Assembly (NCBI GenBank): GCA_008828725.1
Contig: MEHQ01003923.1
Coordinates: 124,001 to 188,000 of the forward strand
DNA length: 64,000 nucleotides
Origin: Saccharina japonica
Taxonomy: Eukaryota > Sar > Phaeophyceae > Laminariales > Laminariaceae
Direction: 5' to 3'
In this document: piece after piece, positions 1-13,614 of the stretch
Numbering within the stretch: the first letter of the stretch is position 1
Layout: the number at the start of each line of letters is the position of its first letter
The notes under the pieces: model-generated
The model's database searches: none
The model's input: the letters and a program-made list of their open reading frames with translations, nothing else
Told to the model about the DNA's origin: nothing
Translations under genes and position numbers: made by a program

Positions 1-281
1 TTTGTTGCCATATTGACGTTGGCGCCTCAAATATGAGTACAGTAGTGTATTCTGGCATGAGCGTATTCCCTGCAAGCATCGACCCCACGAGTGCTTTCGT
101 GCAGTGGTCCTGTGCAGTCCTGTCGTTACAGCTGTGAGTAAGGCATGCTGGAGTTGACGGCTATTTGCAGTGTGGTGTGTACTCATTTTAAGCCCATCCG
201 GTAGTAGAGATAAGACCAGGTAAATCGGCTTGTCACGAAAAAAAAAACTACTTGGAATTAGCATGGGATCGTGTTTTCAGC

Positions 282-398
282 ATTACGGGGGGCCATAGTA
301 AATAGGACCTCCGGGAGACACAAACATCTGTAAATTTACCTATTTTCACTAATAATATGTGGTCCTATTTACTAGTGTTTACTATGGTCCCCCGTAAT
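282..398. mobile_element. MITE-A copy 1
   Basis: A 117-bp element with terminal inverted repeats attacgggg...ccatagtaaataggacc at the left and the complementary ggtcctattta...cccccgtaat at the right. There is no coding capacity. It is one of a family of at least five related copies in the window. Confidence 0.7.
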
Positions 399-883
399 AG
401 TAAAACATACGAACACGTTAGAGATAAGACCCGGGGTGGTCGTAAAACGGTTGCACCACTATTTTATCACGGGTTGGGTACACCACCATATTATGACGGC
501 GGAACATACACTAGTAATCAAAACCAAAAGTATTGTGTAACAGCATAGGGGGATACATGGTTTTGGGTGCATTGCCGGTTCTGATTATATTGCATATGCC
601 ACCTCCCCCGCGCTAGTTGGGGTGGCGAACGTAATAAGCCGACGATTAATAGCTGACTTTGTTTTTTGTCAAGAAAAAAAAATTACAAACGCGCCAGTTA
701 CAACTGACTGTAACACCTAGCCAACTATTGCCAACTAAATAACTAGTCGCCGACTTTTTGCCGGCCAACTCACAGTCCTATGTACATACCTGTCGTGGTT
801 TCAATCCCTCCTTTGCTTGAGTGAAGCTTCAACGCAACCCTGAACGTTGTTGAACGCTGTCCCTCGTGTCGTGCCCTGTCCTA

Positions 884-1075
884 CCCGGTCTTGTCTTGTC
901 CTGTCCTGTCCTGTCCTGTCCTGTCCTGTCCTGTCCTGTCCTGTCCTGTCCTGTCCTGTCCTGTCCTGTCCTGTCCTGTCCTGTCCTGTCCTGCCCTGTC
1001 CTGTCCTGTCCTGTCCTGTCCTGTCCTGTCCTGTCCTGTCCTGTCCTGCCCTGCCCTGCCCTGCCCTGCCCTGTC
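884..1075. repeat. (CCTGT)n microsatellite
   Basis: About 38 pentamer units, with CCTGC variants at the right end. All three + frames stay open because of the period, so the ORFs across it are artefacts. It lies in THO2 intron sequence just before exon 1107-1214. Confidence 0.95.
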
Positions 1076-1106
1076 TGTTTCTTTTTGCCTGCGATGGTTT
1101 TGATAG

Positions 1107-1214
1107 GTGCTGGGTCACCGATCGGATGAGACCCACACGACTCTGCTACAAGCCGTCGAGTTCGTGTGCTCCAAGCTGTGGATCAGAAACAAGTGCCCGA
1201 GCATCGAGACCCTG
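1107..1214 (+). CDS. THOC2: THO2 exon 1 of window
   Basis: The exon has 36 codons and is phase 0 at both ends (acceptor gatag, donor gtatga). The translation begins VLGHRSDETHTTLL and ends CPSIETL, matching the region around YDQCHDTLV and VPSIDVL in human THOC2. A CCTGT microsatellite ends only about 30 bp upstream of the acceptor. Confidence 0.85.
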
Positions 1215-4200
1215 GTATGAGCATAATCAGTACGTAGTGATAATATTCATAGTTATCATTGTGGATACCAGGTCCTATCTATCCCCTAGACCGTACCGCC
1301 TCATTATCACTATAATCCTTCAAGGCCATCCTGGCTCCTCGGGGGCACTCTGAGATGACCTCGTGTTGCTGACTGACCCCCGAGAGTGTGGTAACGCCAC
1401 ACTACCCACCCCAGTATGTCTCCACACCAAACACCAAGAAAGAGATTACCTGCTGCGGGACTACCGTACCGTCCCACATTTGCACGTCTACTATTACGGG
1501 GGACCATAGTAAATACTAGTAAATAGGACCTACGGTACACACACACACAAATCTACATACTTACCTATTTTTACTATTACTAACAGTATTTGGTCCTATT
1601 TACTAGTGTTTACTATGCTCCCCCGTAATAATCGTGTTCAGTTTCTGCGTTATTCTTGTACTGTACATATTTATAATACTATCAAGATATCGTGCTCACA
1701 TTTTTCCAGCGGTTCTCTGGCGTGGTGTCGGTTATGCTCCTCCAGCTCAGGATTGCCCCAACGGGTCTATTGCACGATGCCATGGTATGTAGTACGTAGT
1801 GCTACAGGTCACGGTTGTCAAACGACTATATATTGCATGGTGGTCGTTGCGCCTAATATCACGACTATCCCAACGGCTTTATTGCATGGTAACAAGTCAT
1901 GGCACTAACGGCTCTATTGCATTGTGGCCAGTGCACTTGAGCTCAAGATTGTCCAACGACTCTTTGCATGTTGGCCTTTGCCCGTCGACTCACGGCTGTC
2001 GCAACGACTCTATTGTTTTATGACTGTTGAACCTTTCCTCATGGCTGTCACAACGGTTATATTTATTCCAGTGCGCTTCAACTCGCCATTTTCCAACGAC
2101 TCTGTTTCATGATGGCCTTTTCTAGCCAACCGAGGTTAGTCTCACGGCTCTATTTGCATTATGGCGGTTGAGCTTCATGCATGTAGGCGTTACGGGTCAA
2201 CTCCAGAGTGTCCCAACGGCTCTATTCGCTGGTGTCTGTTGCGCTTCTTTCAGCTGACGAGGTACAGCTTGGCGCCGAGAGTGGTGTTCCACATCTGGCG
2301 ACCGGTGATTAACGAGAGCCTCATGAAGCACTGGTTCCCCAAAACGGGCACGAAGGTGTGTGTGTGTTTTCTGTGTTTGTTTTGTGTTTATTAAGCTAAT
2401 TTTTCCAGTGTTATTTGCTGTTCTGGTCGGTTTCGGACTACAGGTAGCCCTGTTGGAGGTAGACTTGTGATATGGGCCGAATGATGTGCGTGCTTCACAC
2501 CTCGGACAGATGAGATTAATCAGATCATTCCCACGTGATGATCTAGCTCTTTCAGAGCAGATATATTCCTGATATGTATTATATGTTATGATCTGTATGA
2601 TGTATATGATGTGTATGATGTGTATGATCTGAGGATCTGTATGATCTGTATGATCTACAGTTCATGTTGCCGGGCGGGAGCCGTACAAATCTGCATGAAA
2701 CTTCACTATTTCCTTGGTTGGGCCTGTTGGATATGTACTACACAGATCCTGCACCGTGCATCATAACGGCAGGTTAGGATATACTATAGACGACCTAGAT
2801 GATGTGTAGATGATCTAGATGATATACAGTATCTATAGATGATATATTCGACCTGGGGTGTGTTTTTTTTTCGTTTTGACCGGTGTTGGATTGTGCTCTT
2901 TTTTTGGATATGATGTCTGGTGTGGGCACGGGGGGAGTTTATTTTCTTGTCGTAAACTTGGCATACTGTTGTCGAAGTGTCGTTAGTTAGTGTACGATGC
3001 GTTTCATGTTCACGATTGTGTCGTGTGCTTATTTTTTTGGGTGTTTCTTGGGTGCTTGTGTTTGTGTCCGTTTTGGGTGTTTCGAGTGCTTGTGTTAACG
3101 CAACCTCGGTGCCTGGTGTGGCGGGTATATTTTGCGTTCATCATCGTATTCTTCATACCGATTCAACCAACCTACCTATATTTTACCATGAACAATCAAA
3201 CTAGAATAGTGGCCGACCCCCCCCCTCACACACACTACTAGCGTAATTCGTATCACTACAACGCCTCAACAGCACCACAGCAAAGAACGCCACGAAAGAC
3301 AATAACAATTCAACGACAAAAGAAAAACACCACCACTAAAACAACCGCCACCATCACCACCACCGCCAGCACCACCTACCACCATCACCACCTACCACTA
3401 CCACTACCACTACCACCACCACCACAACAACAACAAACCACTACCACAACAACAACAACAACAACAACAACAGCAACAGCAACAGCAACATCCCACGAAC
3501 ACCTCGCCAACACCCCACCAACCACCCCACGAACACTGGTAGACGGAAAAGGAGCAGCGGGAAGAAGCTGTGGCGAACCGCTTCATCGAGGGCTTGGAAA
3601 GCTCCATCGCCAACCTGCCGATAGTGCCCAAGTCAAGCCCCCTCTCGCCCAAGCTCGTGCTGGTCTTCTGGGCCCTTTCACTGTGAGAAAAATATAGAAA
3701 AATAAAAGTTTCTTTTGTTTTGTTTTATTTGCATGCATTTTTGGATTACGACGGAGTTTTCGCAAGGATTGTTTGTAGATAGGGCTGTGATTTGGTTGAC
3801 TACATGCGACTTGTTCTTAGTTGGCTATGCATTACCCGACTAGTTTTTAGTTGGCTAGGTATTAACCGACTAGTTATTAGTTGGCTTGAATATGAGCCAA
3901 CTAGCTAATAGGTGGCTTAAGTATTAGATTACTACTTACTATTAATAGTTGGCTAGGTAACAACCGACTAGTTATTGGTTGGCTTAAGTATTAGCCAACT
4001 AGTTATTAGTTGCCTACCTGGTAGGTATTAACCGACTAGTTATTGGTTGGCTTAAGTATTAGCCAACTAACTATTAGTTGCCTAGGTATTAGTCTACAGT
4101 TACAGTGGTTGTGTGCGGTAAATTGCGGAGTTCTGCGTCTTGGTATCTGACTGGCGCGTAGTGGTATGATATTTGGCTCGACTTGTGTGTTGTATTGATA

Positions 4201-7200
4201 AATACTAGCAGTTGAGTCGGTTACATCGGTTAGTTGGCGTACGTTGCCACTCAACATATGACCAACCGTGAAGTCATAAGTAAGGCATATGCCTCAGTGT
4301 GCTAAGCCGCCTCACAGCCCTGGAGAAAAACGCTTCAATGTTTAGAACATACCTGGAACGTGGAACTTGTCGAAGTAACCATGAGATAGAGGCGTATTAA
4401 CCCGTTTCAACGGATATAACGGATAGCGACCAAAAACAATGACAACTTTGGTGTTGGCAACCGTCTACGAGAAGGGTGAGCACCCAGCGGCAGTACGGAT
4501 TCCTTGCATTGATTGTAGCTCGGACGCCGATCGTCCTCCATCCCCCAATCCCACAGTGGTCCTTCCTTGCTGTAAAAGGCGCTTTATCGTCAATTTCCCC
4601 CGTCTACGAAGTATGCCCAGGTGGTGACGAACATGAACGAGGCTAAGAGGAGGGCCGATAGCAAGCTCAGCAAGGCGGAGAACGAAGAGGTGCTGCTCAG
4701 CAAGGCAGAGAAAGCGAGATATATTTCGGAGCGTAAAACGTGAGTGGGTGTCAGGACCGGTGGTGGGGAAGGGGGTGCACGTAGTGGGGTGGGGGTGGGG
4801 GTGGTGATTTTGTTTATTGTTGGTGGTGGTGTTGATGGTGTTGGTGGTGTTGGCGCCTTTGGTGTTGTCTATGCTGATGTTGTTGTTTTGTTGTTGTGTA
4901 TGTTGTTGGTGTTTGCTTTGTTGCATTTTTAATTGTTACCGGTTTCTCGTATTTCCATCCCGGGATGGTATCATATGTCGCCGAGTATTGGTATAATAAG
5001 GCGTGGGGTGGAGAGCGCCCGTATAATATAGTAGCGTGTCTAGTCGTGTTTGTATTGGTATAGGGAGTAGCGTTGTCAACTCGTGCTATTATTAATAGTA
5101 CGTCATGTCAGATCATTTTGTTTTTGTGCGATACTTTGTGCGATAACTTACGCCATCATTTATGCTATAGTTGGTGCGATAATTTTGTGCAGTTATTTGC
5201 GCTAGGCACAACGTTGTGGGGTTGTCCGGATACTGCGATTGCTCGCGTTAATAGGTGTCCCGCTTTGGTGGCGGAGCTGCATGATCTCAATCTTCGCGAG
5301 TTATGCAATTGTTCGTGCGCTAAAAGAACTATGCGATACGACTAGTTTGTGCAATTATTTATGCCAAACATTGTGCGATTTGTTAGTTTTATGCACAGTG
5401 TGATTGTTCGTGCGATTCGTTGTGCGATTATTTTGTGCGATAAATACATATGTGCGATTGTTCTGTTGCATTCTGTCTCCTTACCGTGGACCATTTATTA
5501 CGATGGACAATAGAAAATACCAGGTAGGACCCACGGCCCACGGTATACACAAAAACCTACCGTATATATTTACCTACCTGGTATTTTTTACTAACAATAT
5601 TTAGTCCTATTCACTGTGTTCCCCCGTAATAATGTAAGGATGGGATGGTATGAGGCCCCCTGCGCCGGCTTGGGGCCCTCGCCCGGTATGTATGTCCCCC
5701 CGCGCTAAGTGGACGCTTGGCTACAATAGTAGCGTACAGTACACTCAGCGCGGGGTTGGTACCTGTAAATGACGCGTGCTACGATAGAGGTATATCTTTA
5801 TTTGGTAGAGGTATACTGTTATTTGTTAGAGGTATACCGTTATTTGGTAGAGGTATACCTTTTTTTGGCTGAAACGTTTTCGGAATGACGGAAGGGGCTC
5901 CTTAACCTAAAATCGTCCGAATTTCAATTCTTGTGAAGAAAATATTTTTCGTTGTATAGGTGGTATGCAGGCTTTATATATGGGATTGTGCATCGGGTAA
6001 AAAACTTGAAACTTGAATTTCCTCCAAAATCAGTTGTTTTTTTTTACTTACTACGTATTGGTATGCATTACTTACTATCAGTATGCATTACTTACTATTA
6101 GTATAGACCTCAAGTGAGGAACCTCAAGAAAAAAAAGGAGGCACCTCCACCTTAAGCTTGCATGCGTCACCTGCTATTAATATAATAGTATAAATTATCT
6201 GTTGATGTGATGTAATATTTGTAGGTGTCCCGCTTTGGCGGCGAAGCTGGACGTGGAGAAGGCGGTGCAGGCGGCGCACGTGAAGCGGGTGAAGAGCAAG
6301 CTCAGGGAGATCAAGGGGAGTCTTTTCAACGACCAGCACAAGATGCACAAGGAGAACGTCGACGTGAGTAGTGCTCCTTGCTCGATGGAACATGGTTGAT
6401 GGTTGATACCCGATATATATCGAATTGTCGATATCCGATATCGGACGTTCGATATCCGATATTTGATGTTTGATATCCGATATTGGATGTTTGATACCTG
6501 ATATTTTATACTTGATATCCGATATCGTATTTGATGGTTGACATCCGGTAATGGATGGCAGCTACCCGATATTAGATGGTTAATATGCCATATCGGATGG
6601 TTGATATTCGATATTGGATATTTGATATCCGATATCGGATGGTTGACATCCGATATTGGATATTTGATATCCGATATTGGATGGTTGATACCCGATATCG
6701 GAAATTTGATAAATATACGATATCGGATGGTTGCTATCCGATATTGGATATTTGATATCCTATATCGGATGGTTGATGGTTGATACCCGATACCGGATGG
6801 TTGATAGCTTAATTGGGTTGGAGGTTGTTGTGTCGAGGTATTGTATTGTGTTTGACACGTCGTTGACTCACTTGTCGTGATCAGCGCTGCTTGGGAGCAG
6901 GCGATTCTTGAGCACCTCGTGGCGCCGAGGATGAGGGGGATGGAGGGGAAAAAACACGCTCGATACGATATGATCACTTTATATTTGTATCTAAACATTT
7001 CGAAATACGATATGCGACACTAAACGCCTCACTTGTCGCGATTTTTTGGCGCTGCTTTTTGCAGGAGTTTCTTGAGCACACCTCGTGGCGCGTTTGATTC
7101 GATACTTGATCTTTTGGCACGAAGTAAGTTCGTTATTTCGATATTCGGCGGTGTACCCATTGTAAGACCACCCCGTGACAATATCCCAAAAACGTGGTCT

Positions 7201-10200
7201 TATCTCTACTATTATGGTCTTATATTTTACTGCTGGCCATACTAATTCCAAGTAGTTTTTTTTTCCCCGTAACAAGCCGATTTACTTGGTGTTATCTCTG
7301 CTATGGCCTTGAACTGGATGATCTTAAACCGGATACACCACTGTATCGAAAGTTTTGACACGATACCCAACAGCCAGTGGTATGTAGGTATATATCGAAA
7401 GTTTTTCAATACGAAATTTCCAACACTATTATGATAGATGCGTCACTTTTTTGTTGCTTGGGAGCAGGCGATTCTTGAGCATTTGATTGGGCCGAGGATA
7501 GGAATGGGGCCGGAGGAGGCCTACTTCTGCTCGAAGTTCTTCAACACGCTGCACGCCATCGAGGCACCCAACTTCAACAGGTACGGCTACAGTATGAAAT
7601 GTATGGGGCAACGAGCAACGAGGAAAGAGTGACCGGCGTCGTAATTAAATTTTGTGCGGGCGAGCGACCGGCTTTTTTTTTGTTACTGTAGTTATTGACT
7701 TGTTTGGTTCATTTTCAAGTGTAACCCTTTTTTTTGTACTTGATTGAAGTATAATGACACATAAAGCGGTTCAAGCAACGAGTTAAGTGCGGCCTTACCA
7801 ACTGTCTAGGAAGAGCCTTGCGGCAAGCATGCGTATGACCGTGCTGAGCGCGTTTGGTGCAGCTCCTTTTAGCATTGCGGTGCGGACACATCGCTTACCC
7901 CGGCAGCTCAAACTGCCTCTTGTAGCGTGCTGCGGCAATCGTCATTATTTTCCGACAGATTTTCACCCCTCTGAAGCAACCGAGGCTTGTGTGCTACAGC
8001 AGCAGCGGGAGTATTTGTGTACCAGGTATGGCGTGCAGAAGCAGTTTCACATGCGTATGTGCACGAGGTGATCATAACGCCCTCCCCCCCCCCTCTTTCC
8101 TCCACCCCTCTTCCCTTCCCTCCACACCTCCCTCCCTCCCTCGCTCCCCCTCTCTTTCTTTCCCTCTCTGCACATCCTACTGCACCCCTGCTGCTGCACC
8201 TCTGTTGCTGCTTTCTCCGGGGTATCTGTGCTCTTAACGCCGTGATGATGGTCATGATGGCCATGCTGACGATTGTCATGGTGTGATGGTGGTGATAACG
8301 ATCATGATGGTGATGGTGATCATGATGATCATGATGGTGATGACCGTGGCGATTTTGACGATCGCGATGATGGTGATGGTGATCATGATGGTGATGACCG
8401 TGGTGATTTTGACGATCGCGATGTCCGATGTCAAACGGCAATTCTGTGGATGGCAATGACGATGCTGATCATGCTCGACACCAACTTTTGGCGGTGGCTG
8501 TTGGTGGCAATGGAATGTACATACATGGTACAGCCTTATGTTGTACTCGCGGTCGTTCGAGTGCCTGTCGAGCACTCTCCTCTGCAAGACGCAGTGCGAA
8601 GCAGCGAGCCTCGGTTTCTACCTCAAGGACCTCCTCGAGAACGTCAAGTGAGTAAAAGCTGAATCAAACACGTGTCACTTTTTTTTTTTTTTCTCATCCC
8701 ATTTATTATCTTCGCCCTTCCGTCTTCCTCCCTCCCTGGTCGTAACTCAGATCCGGGGTCACAGAGTAGGCTCCTCTCCCTCCTCCCCCACTACGGTTCT
8801 TGCCTTGATTTTTATCGCGCAGAGGGTTCAGCCTTCCCAACGCTCGTCGATTTTCATCGAACTTTGCTAACTCACGCTCTCGCGCTTTCCGCTATTCAAG
8901 ATATTTTTTGCAAGAAAAAGTCCCTACGTGCAAAGTCGCGATCTCGACGCTAACAGGCTTCGTGGTTACCTGCTAGCCCACCGGGGCGACCGGTTCTCTA
9001 TCCGGAATGTGAAGACCATTTGCGTATTCGTATTTGTGAAAAAAAGACGACCCTTGTATTTACGGGCAGAGTGATATCTGCTATCAGACCATTACTACGA
9101 AGTTGTTTAAGAGCTGTGAATGGGCACGACTTTAGGCACCAACTATTAAATAGTTATTTGGTCGGACTACGAGATAGTTGTAATAGTCGTTTCCCGGAGG
9201 TGCCAACTATCCGACTTATTTTGGTTTCCATACGTGTAGGAAGGATTGTTGAATGCGGGGTACACTTTTTTGTTTGGGCGGGGCCCTGTCGGTCGGCCCG
9301 GGAGGGGGCTGATGTAGCTCGCGTCGCTCGCCCGTCTGAGTCGGCAAGTCGGCTAGCCATCAGCTGGCTTCGCCAGCCGACTTGCCGGCTAAATTCGTTA
9401 GTTGGCTAACAGCACCTACCGATTAGTTATTGGTCGTGAGATCATGCTGACCCACAGCTCTACTATTATTAATAGTAGTTGTAGAAACCTCGTAATCATA
9501 GTAATAGTAAGCACCGGCTCGTAAGTGTTGAACGGAGTGTGGGCAGCAATTATCATTTTTTTCAAGCACGCCCTCCCCCCCCCTCCCCTCCCATCCCCTG
9601 TGGCCACCCCTTACCGTCAACCCCTGACCCCGTTTCACGGGTGCCGTTGGACAAAAAACGCCTGTTCAGGGAGTGGCGCAAGCCGCGAAATGAAGCCATT
9701 TTCAAGATGGAGGCTGGCACGAAACACGGCTTCAATATTCGGGAGGAAGGGACGGGAGGCTCCAAGGGTGAGCCCAGAGACAAGACACAGTAGATAAGCG
9801 AGACCTACTGCTGCCCACCTACTGCTGTCGAACTACTGTAGTGTAAAGGTGTGCGGTAGTTAAACGAGACCTACTGCAGTGACCTACTGCTGTTCACCTA
9901 CTGCAGTGTAAAGGTGTGCGGTAGCTAAACGAGACCTACTGCAGTGACCTACTGTTGTTCACCTACTGCAGTGTAAAGGTGTGCGGTACTTAAACGAGAC
10001 CTACTGCAGTGACCTACTGCTGTCCACCTACTGCAGCAGTGACTTACTGTGGATGTTGTCTAAGAGTGTACGATATGGTCTGTAGCGGTCTACTGCTGTG
10101 GATACCTGCTACGACCACCTGTCGTCGAAAGGTGTACGATGTATTTTGCTGTAGAGACCTGCGGTAGTTACCTACTGTTGTGGCCTACTGTCTATAGGCT

Positions 10201-13200
10201 GTGCGATAAATTCTACTGCGACCTACGTACTGTTGCGGAGGCCTCCTGTACGTAGTGACCTACTGTCGAAAGTATCAGGTTGTACGGCAAGTTGTACTGT
10301 AGATTTTTATGTAGTTGACGTACTTTAGCGGCGTACTGCTCAAAGTGAGCAATGCATCGCTATAATACCCAGTCCACGTGGCGCCTGCCTTGGTTCGGTC
10401 TTGAAGGGCCCCTGTTTATGACGACCCCGTGCTCGTGCTGCCGCCCCCCCCCCCATCTCCCGCTAACAGGAAAACCTCCTCAAATGACCCACAAGGAGTT
10501 CGTCCAGACTTCGGGAACGTGGAGCATGCAGGCACGCTTGTTTTGCTATTAATAGTGCTCTTGTTTAGGCTGTTTGTGCTGTTTTGGCCGTTGCTTGTCG
10601 TAGCTGATATTTGCTCTTGTGCTGGTCTTGTTGGTATCGATTTTGGCGTTTTTTCTGATCATGTTGCTGTTGGTTGTTGCTATCGCTTCTACACTTGCTG
10701 ATGCTGTTTTGTTGTTGTTGGCTGTTGCTGTGGTTGTTTTCGTTTGTTGTTGTTCGTTTTCGTTTGCTGTCTTCTCTGGTTGTTGTACGCTAAATATTCC
10801 CCGCTGTTTTTCTTGATTGACTTGCCATGCATGCCTGCGTGCTCACGCAGTTGACGAAGACGCTTGTAGCGGCGGCCGCGAGCGAAGAGTTCTTGCTGAT
10901 CAAGAGCGGTCTCATCTTGTTCAACAAGCTCATCGAGGTACGTACACACTCCACTGCACTGCACTCTGTATAGTAGTGCATACTGCACTGCACTGCACTT
11001 TGTATAGTAGTACATACTGCACTGCATTGCACTTTGTATAGTAGTGCATATTGCACTGCAGTGTACTGTACTGCACTGTACTGTACTGTACTGTACTGTA
11101 CTGTACTGTACTGTACTGTACTGTACTGTACTGTACTGTACTGTACTGTACTGTACTGTACTGTACTGTACTGTACTGTACTGTACTGTACTGTACTGTA
11201 CTGTACTGTACTGTACTGTACTGTACGGTACGGTACTGTACTGTACGGTACTGCACCTGGTACGTTTGTTTCCCTCTCCTTCTTCTCCTGAACTCTAGAG
11301 TTAATATTACAATTACCGTGTCCTTATTTGTATCCTTATACTTATCCTTGTCATTATATGTATCCTCATCCTTATCCTCATCATTATCCTTTTCTTTGTC
11401 CGTATCCTGACCCGTGTCCTTATCTCTTTTCTTTCTCCCCCTCCATCGCTCTGGCAGACGTTTCCGGTTTCCCAGCATGAACGCAAGCTACTCTTGGAAA
11501 AGCTCGAGCCCATGACGGACAGAGGCAACGAGCCTAGGGACGACATCCGCGTGCCGTGCACAAGGATAGTGACTCAGCTCAAGAAGCAGGTACAGCAGTA
11601 GACAATAGGCCCGCGAATAACGGACGACCGATTATAAGTGCAATACGAAAGGCATATACATTGAAACGCGTACTTTCAAAGTCGTATGTACATACACATA
11701 CACGAATTGGTGTGCTTTCTTTTTTGGGTGTCGCGTACATGCTGGCATTTCATGTCAAAGCCAGTGGATTCTCCCTCCCATGTCTGAGAAAAGAAAAAAA
11801 TGTCCGCCTTCCATGTCAAGCCAGTGGAAACCCCTCCCTCCCTCCCTCCCACGTATATACATCTCAGAGCAAAAATACATATATTTGGGTATCGCGTACA
11901 TAACGACCGCTGGCCTATAACTTTAATACTACCCCTACGTATAACCCTACCTACTGCTGTTGTTTTCCCATGGGCGACTTGGAATGGGACTGCAGGTTGC
12001 TGAAGCCGGTCCGGACCCGATATCATCCACGCCGGCGGCGGCCAAGCCGACAGCTGCTGCTGCAAGCGGCGGCGGTGGCGGCAGTAATGGGTGAGTTAAC
12101 ATTTTCTTTTTTCGTCCGATTTTCTTTTTTTCCTCGGGCGGATTAGTAAAAAAAAAAATAACAAAAGCTGCTGTAGAACTAACTAATTGATTACATGCAC
12201 GTTTTGTTTAGGGATAAACTACTTGGTGTTAGCGTAGGCTCATTTTTTTCGCACGTAAGTAAAATAAAAGGGTTAAGGTCACCCAGGAGGCGCGCGACGA
12301 AAAGAGAAAACGACACCTCACTCCTAAAAAGGTCACACGTACTGATAGTGAAAACTAACCAGACGGGTGGGGTATTTCTGGATGAATTTCGAAAAGCGTT
12401 TATTTTCAAACAGTTTGTTTCACTTGGTTTTAGTATACCTCCCCCCCTGCCTGGGTCTCAAACATGGGTACTCGTAGCCTGTAGCAAAAACTATCAAGGG
12501 GGGGGGGGGAGGGCGTACTCATTTGTTGCTTGCCTTAGTCATTTGACCATTGACCACGCAGCCCTCTCGAGACGGAGCGAGGGGGGGGGGGGCATAGTAA
12601 ATAGGATCAACGGTACCCACAAAAACCTACCAGGTGCGTTGTCGTCGTAGTGACAACCTGAAGTACGGACTACAGAATATTAATAGCTGTAGTCGTGCTG
12701 CTGCCAGCAAAACGTGAAGAGCCAAAAGTTATTCCGAAGCTGTCAACCGAAAGTTGGGCCCTTCGTCACGAAGAAGAGCTGTCTTACAGTCCACTCGTAA
12801 CGACCGACTCGGGATCGCAAAACTCTCATGGTATCTATATATTTCCCTATTTTTACTAACAACTCGTATTTGGTCCTATTTGCTATGTTCCCCCGTAATA
12901 TTAGTATATACATCGTGTTCTGTCCGACGCATATATGCAACGGTTTTTGTGGTACCCAACGGTGCTATCGCTGTCGTTACGAACTGTTTCAGTGGGAAAC
13001 AGCCTTACAATAAACCCTTGTACTCTCCTCCTGTACCTATATTTTTTGGGAAATGTTAGTTGGAATTAGTGTGGGCTTTTTTTGTAGTAATACTCGTATA
13101 CCTGATACAGTATATACAGTATAATAGTACAGTAGTACAACATTTACTGCACCCACTATTTTGGGGGCGTTTTATTGAAATTAGAGTGTATATATATATG

Positions 13201-13576
13201 TTTTGTACCAGGAAACAGGGTGTTTTGTTCCTGTTTGGTCACGATGTCTTAAGTCGTATATACCAATATTATTACTTTTGTATTTTTAGTTGTGGTACAT
13301 GTAGATGCGAGGGCGTTGTCGTCGCGACAGCCGTAGACGCCAACTTTGCATGCCCACTCTCCTAGAATAGGAATACCTTAAATCAACCCCTCCCTTCCTC
13401 CCCCCCCCCCCCTCCATTCGCTCGCCATGCCATTGAATTATCACCACCACCACCACCACCATCATCACCACCACCACCACCAACACCACCATCATCGTTG
13501 TCATCACCATCACCGTCATCATCATTGTCATCATCATCATCACCATTATCATCATCATCATCATCATCATCACAAC

Positions 13577-13614
<38 letters not shown>

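Noticed and set aside
847..1353. 168-codon + strand ORF
   Set aside because: Mostly the CCTGT array; the real THO2 exon (1107-1214) is in another frame.
11034..11410. Several overlapping + strand ORFs of 84-119 codons and a - strand ORF of 182 codons
   Set aside because: They are translations of the (CTGTA)n array; a five-base period without stops keeps all frames open.
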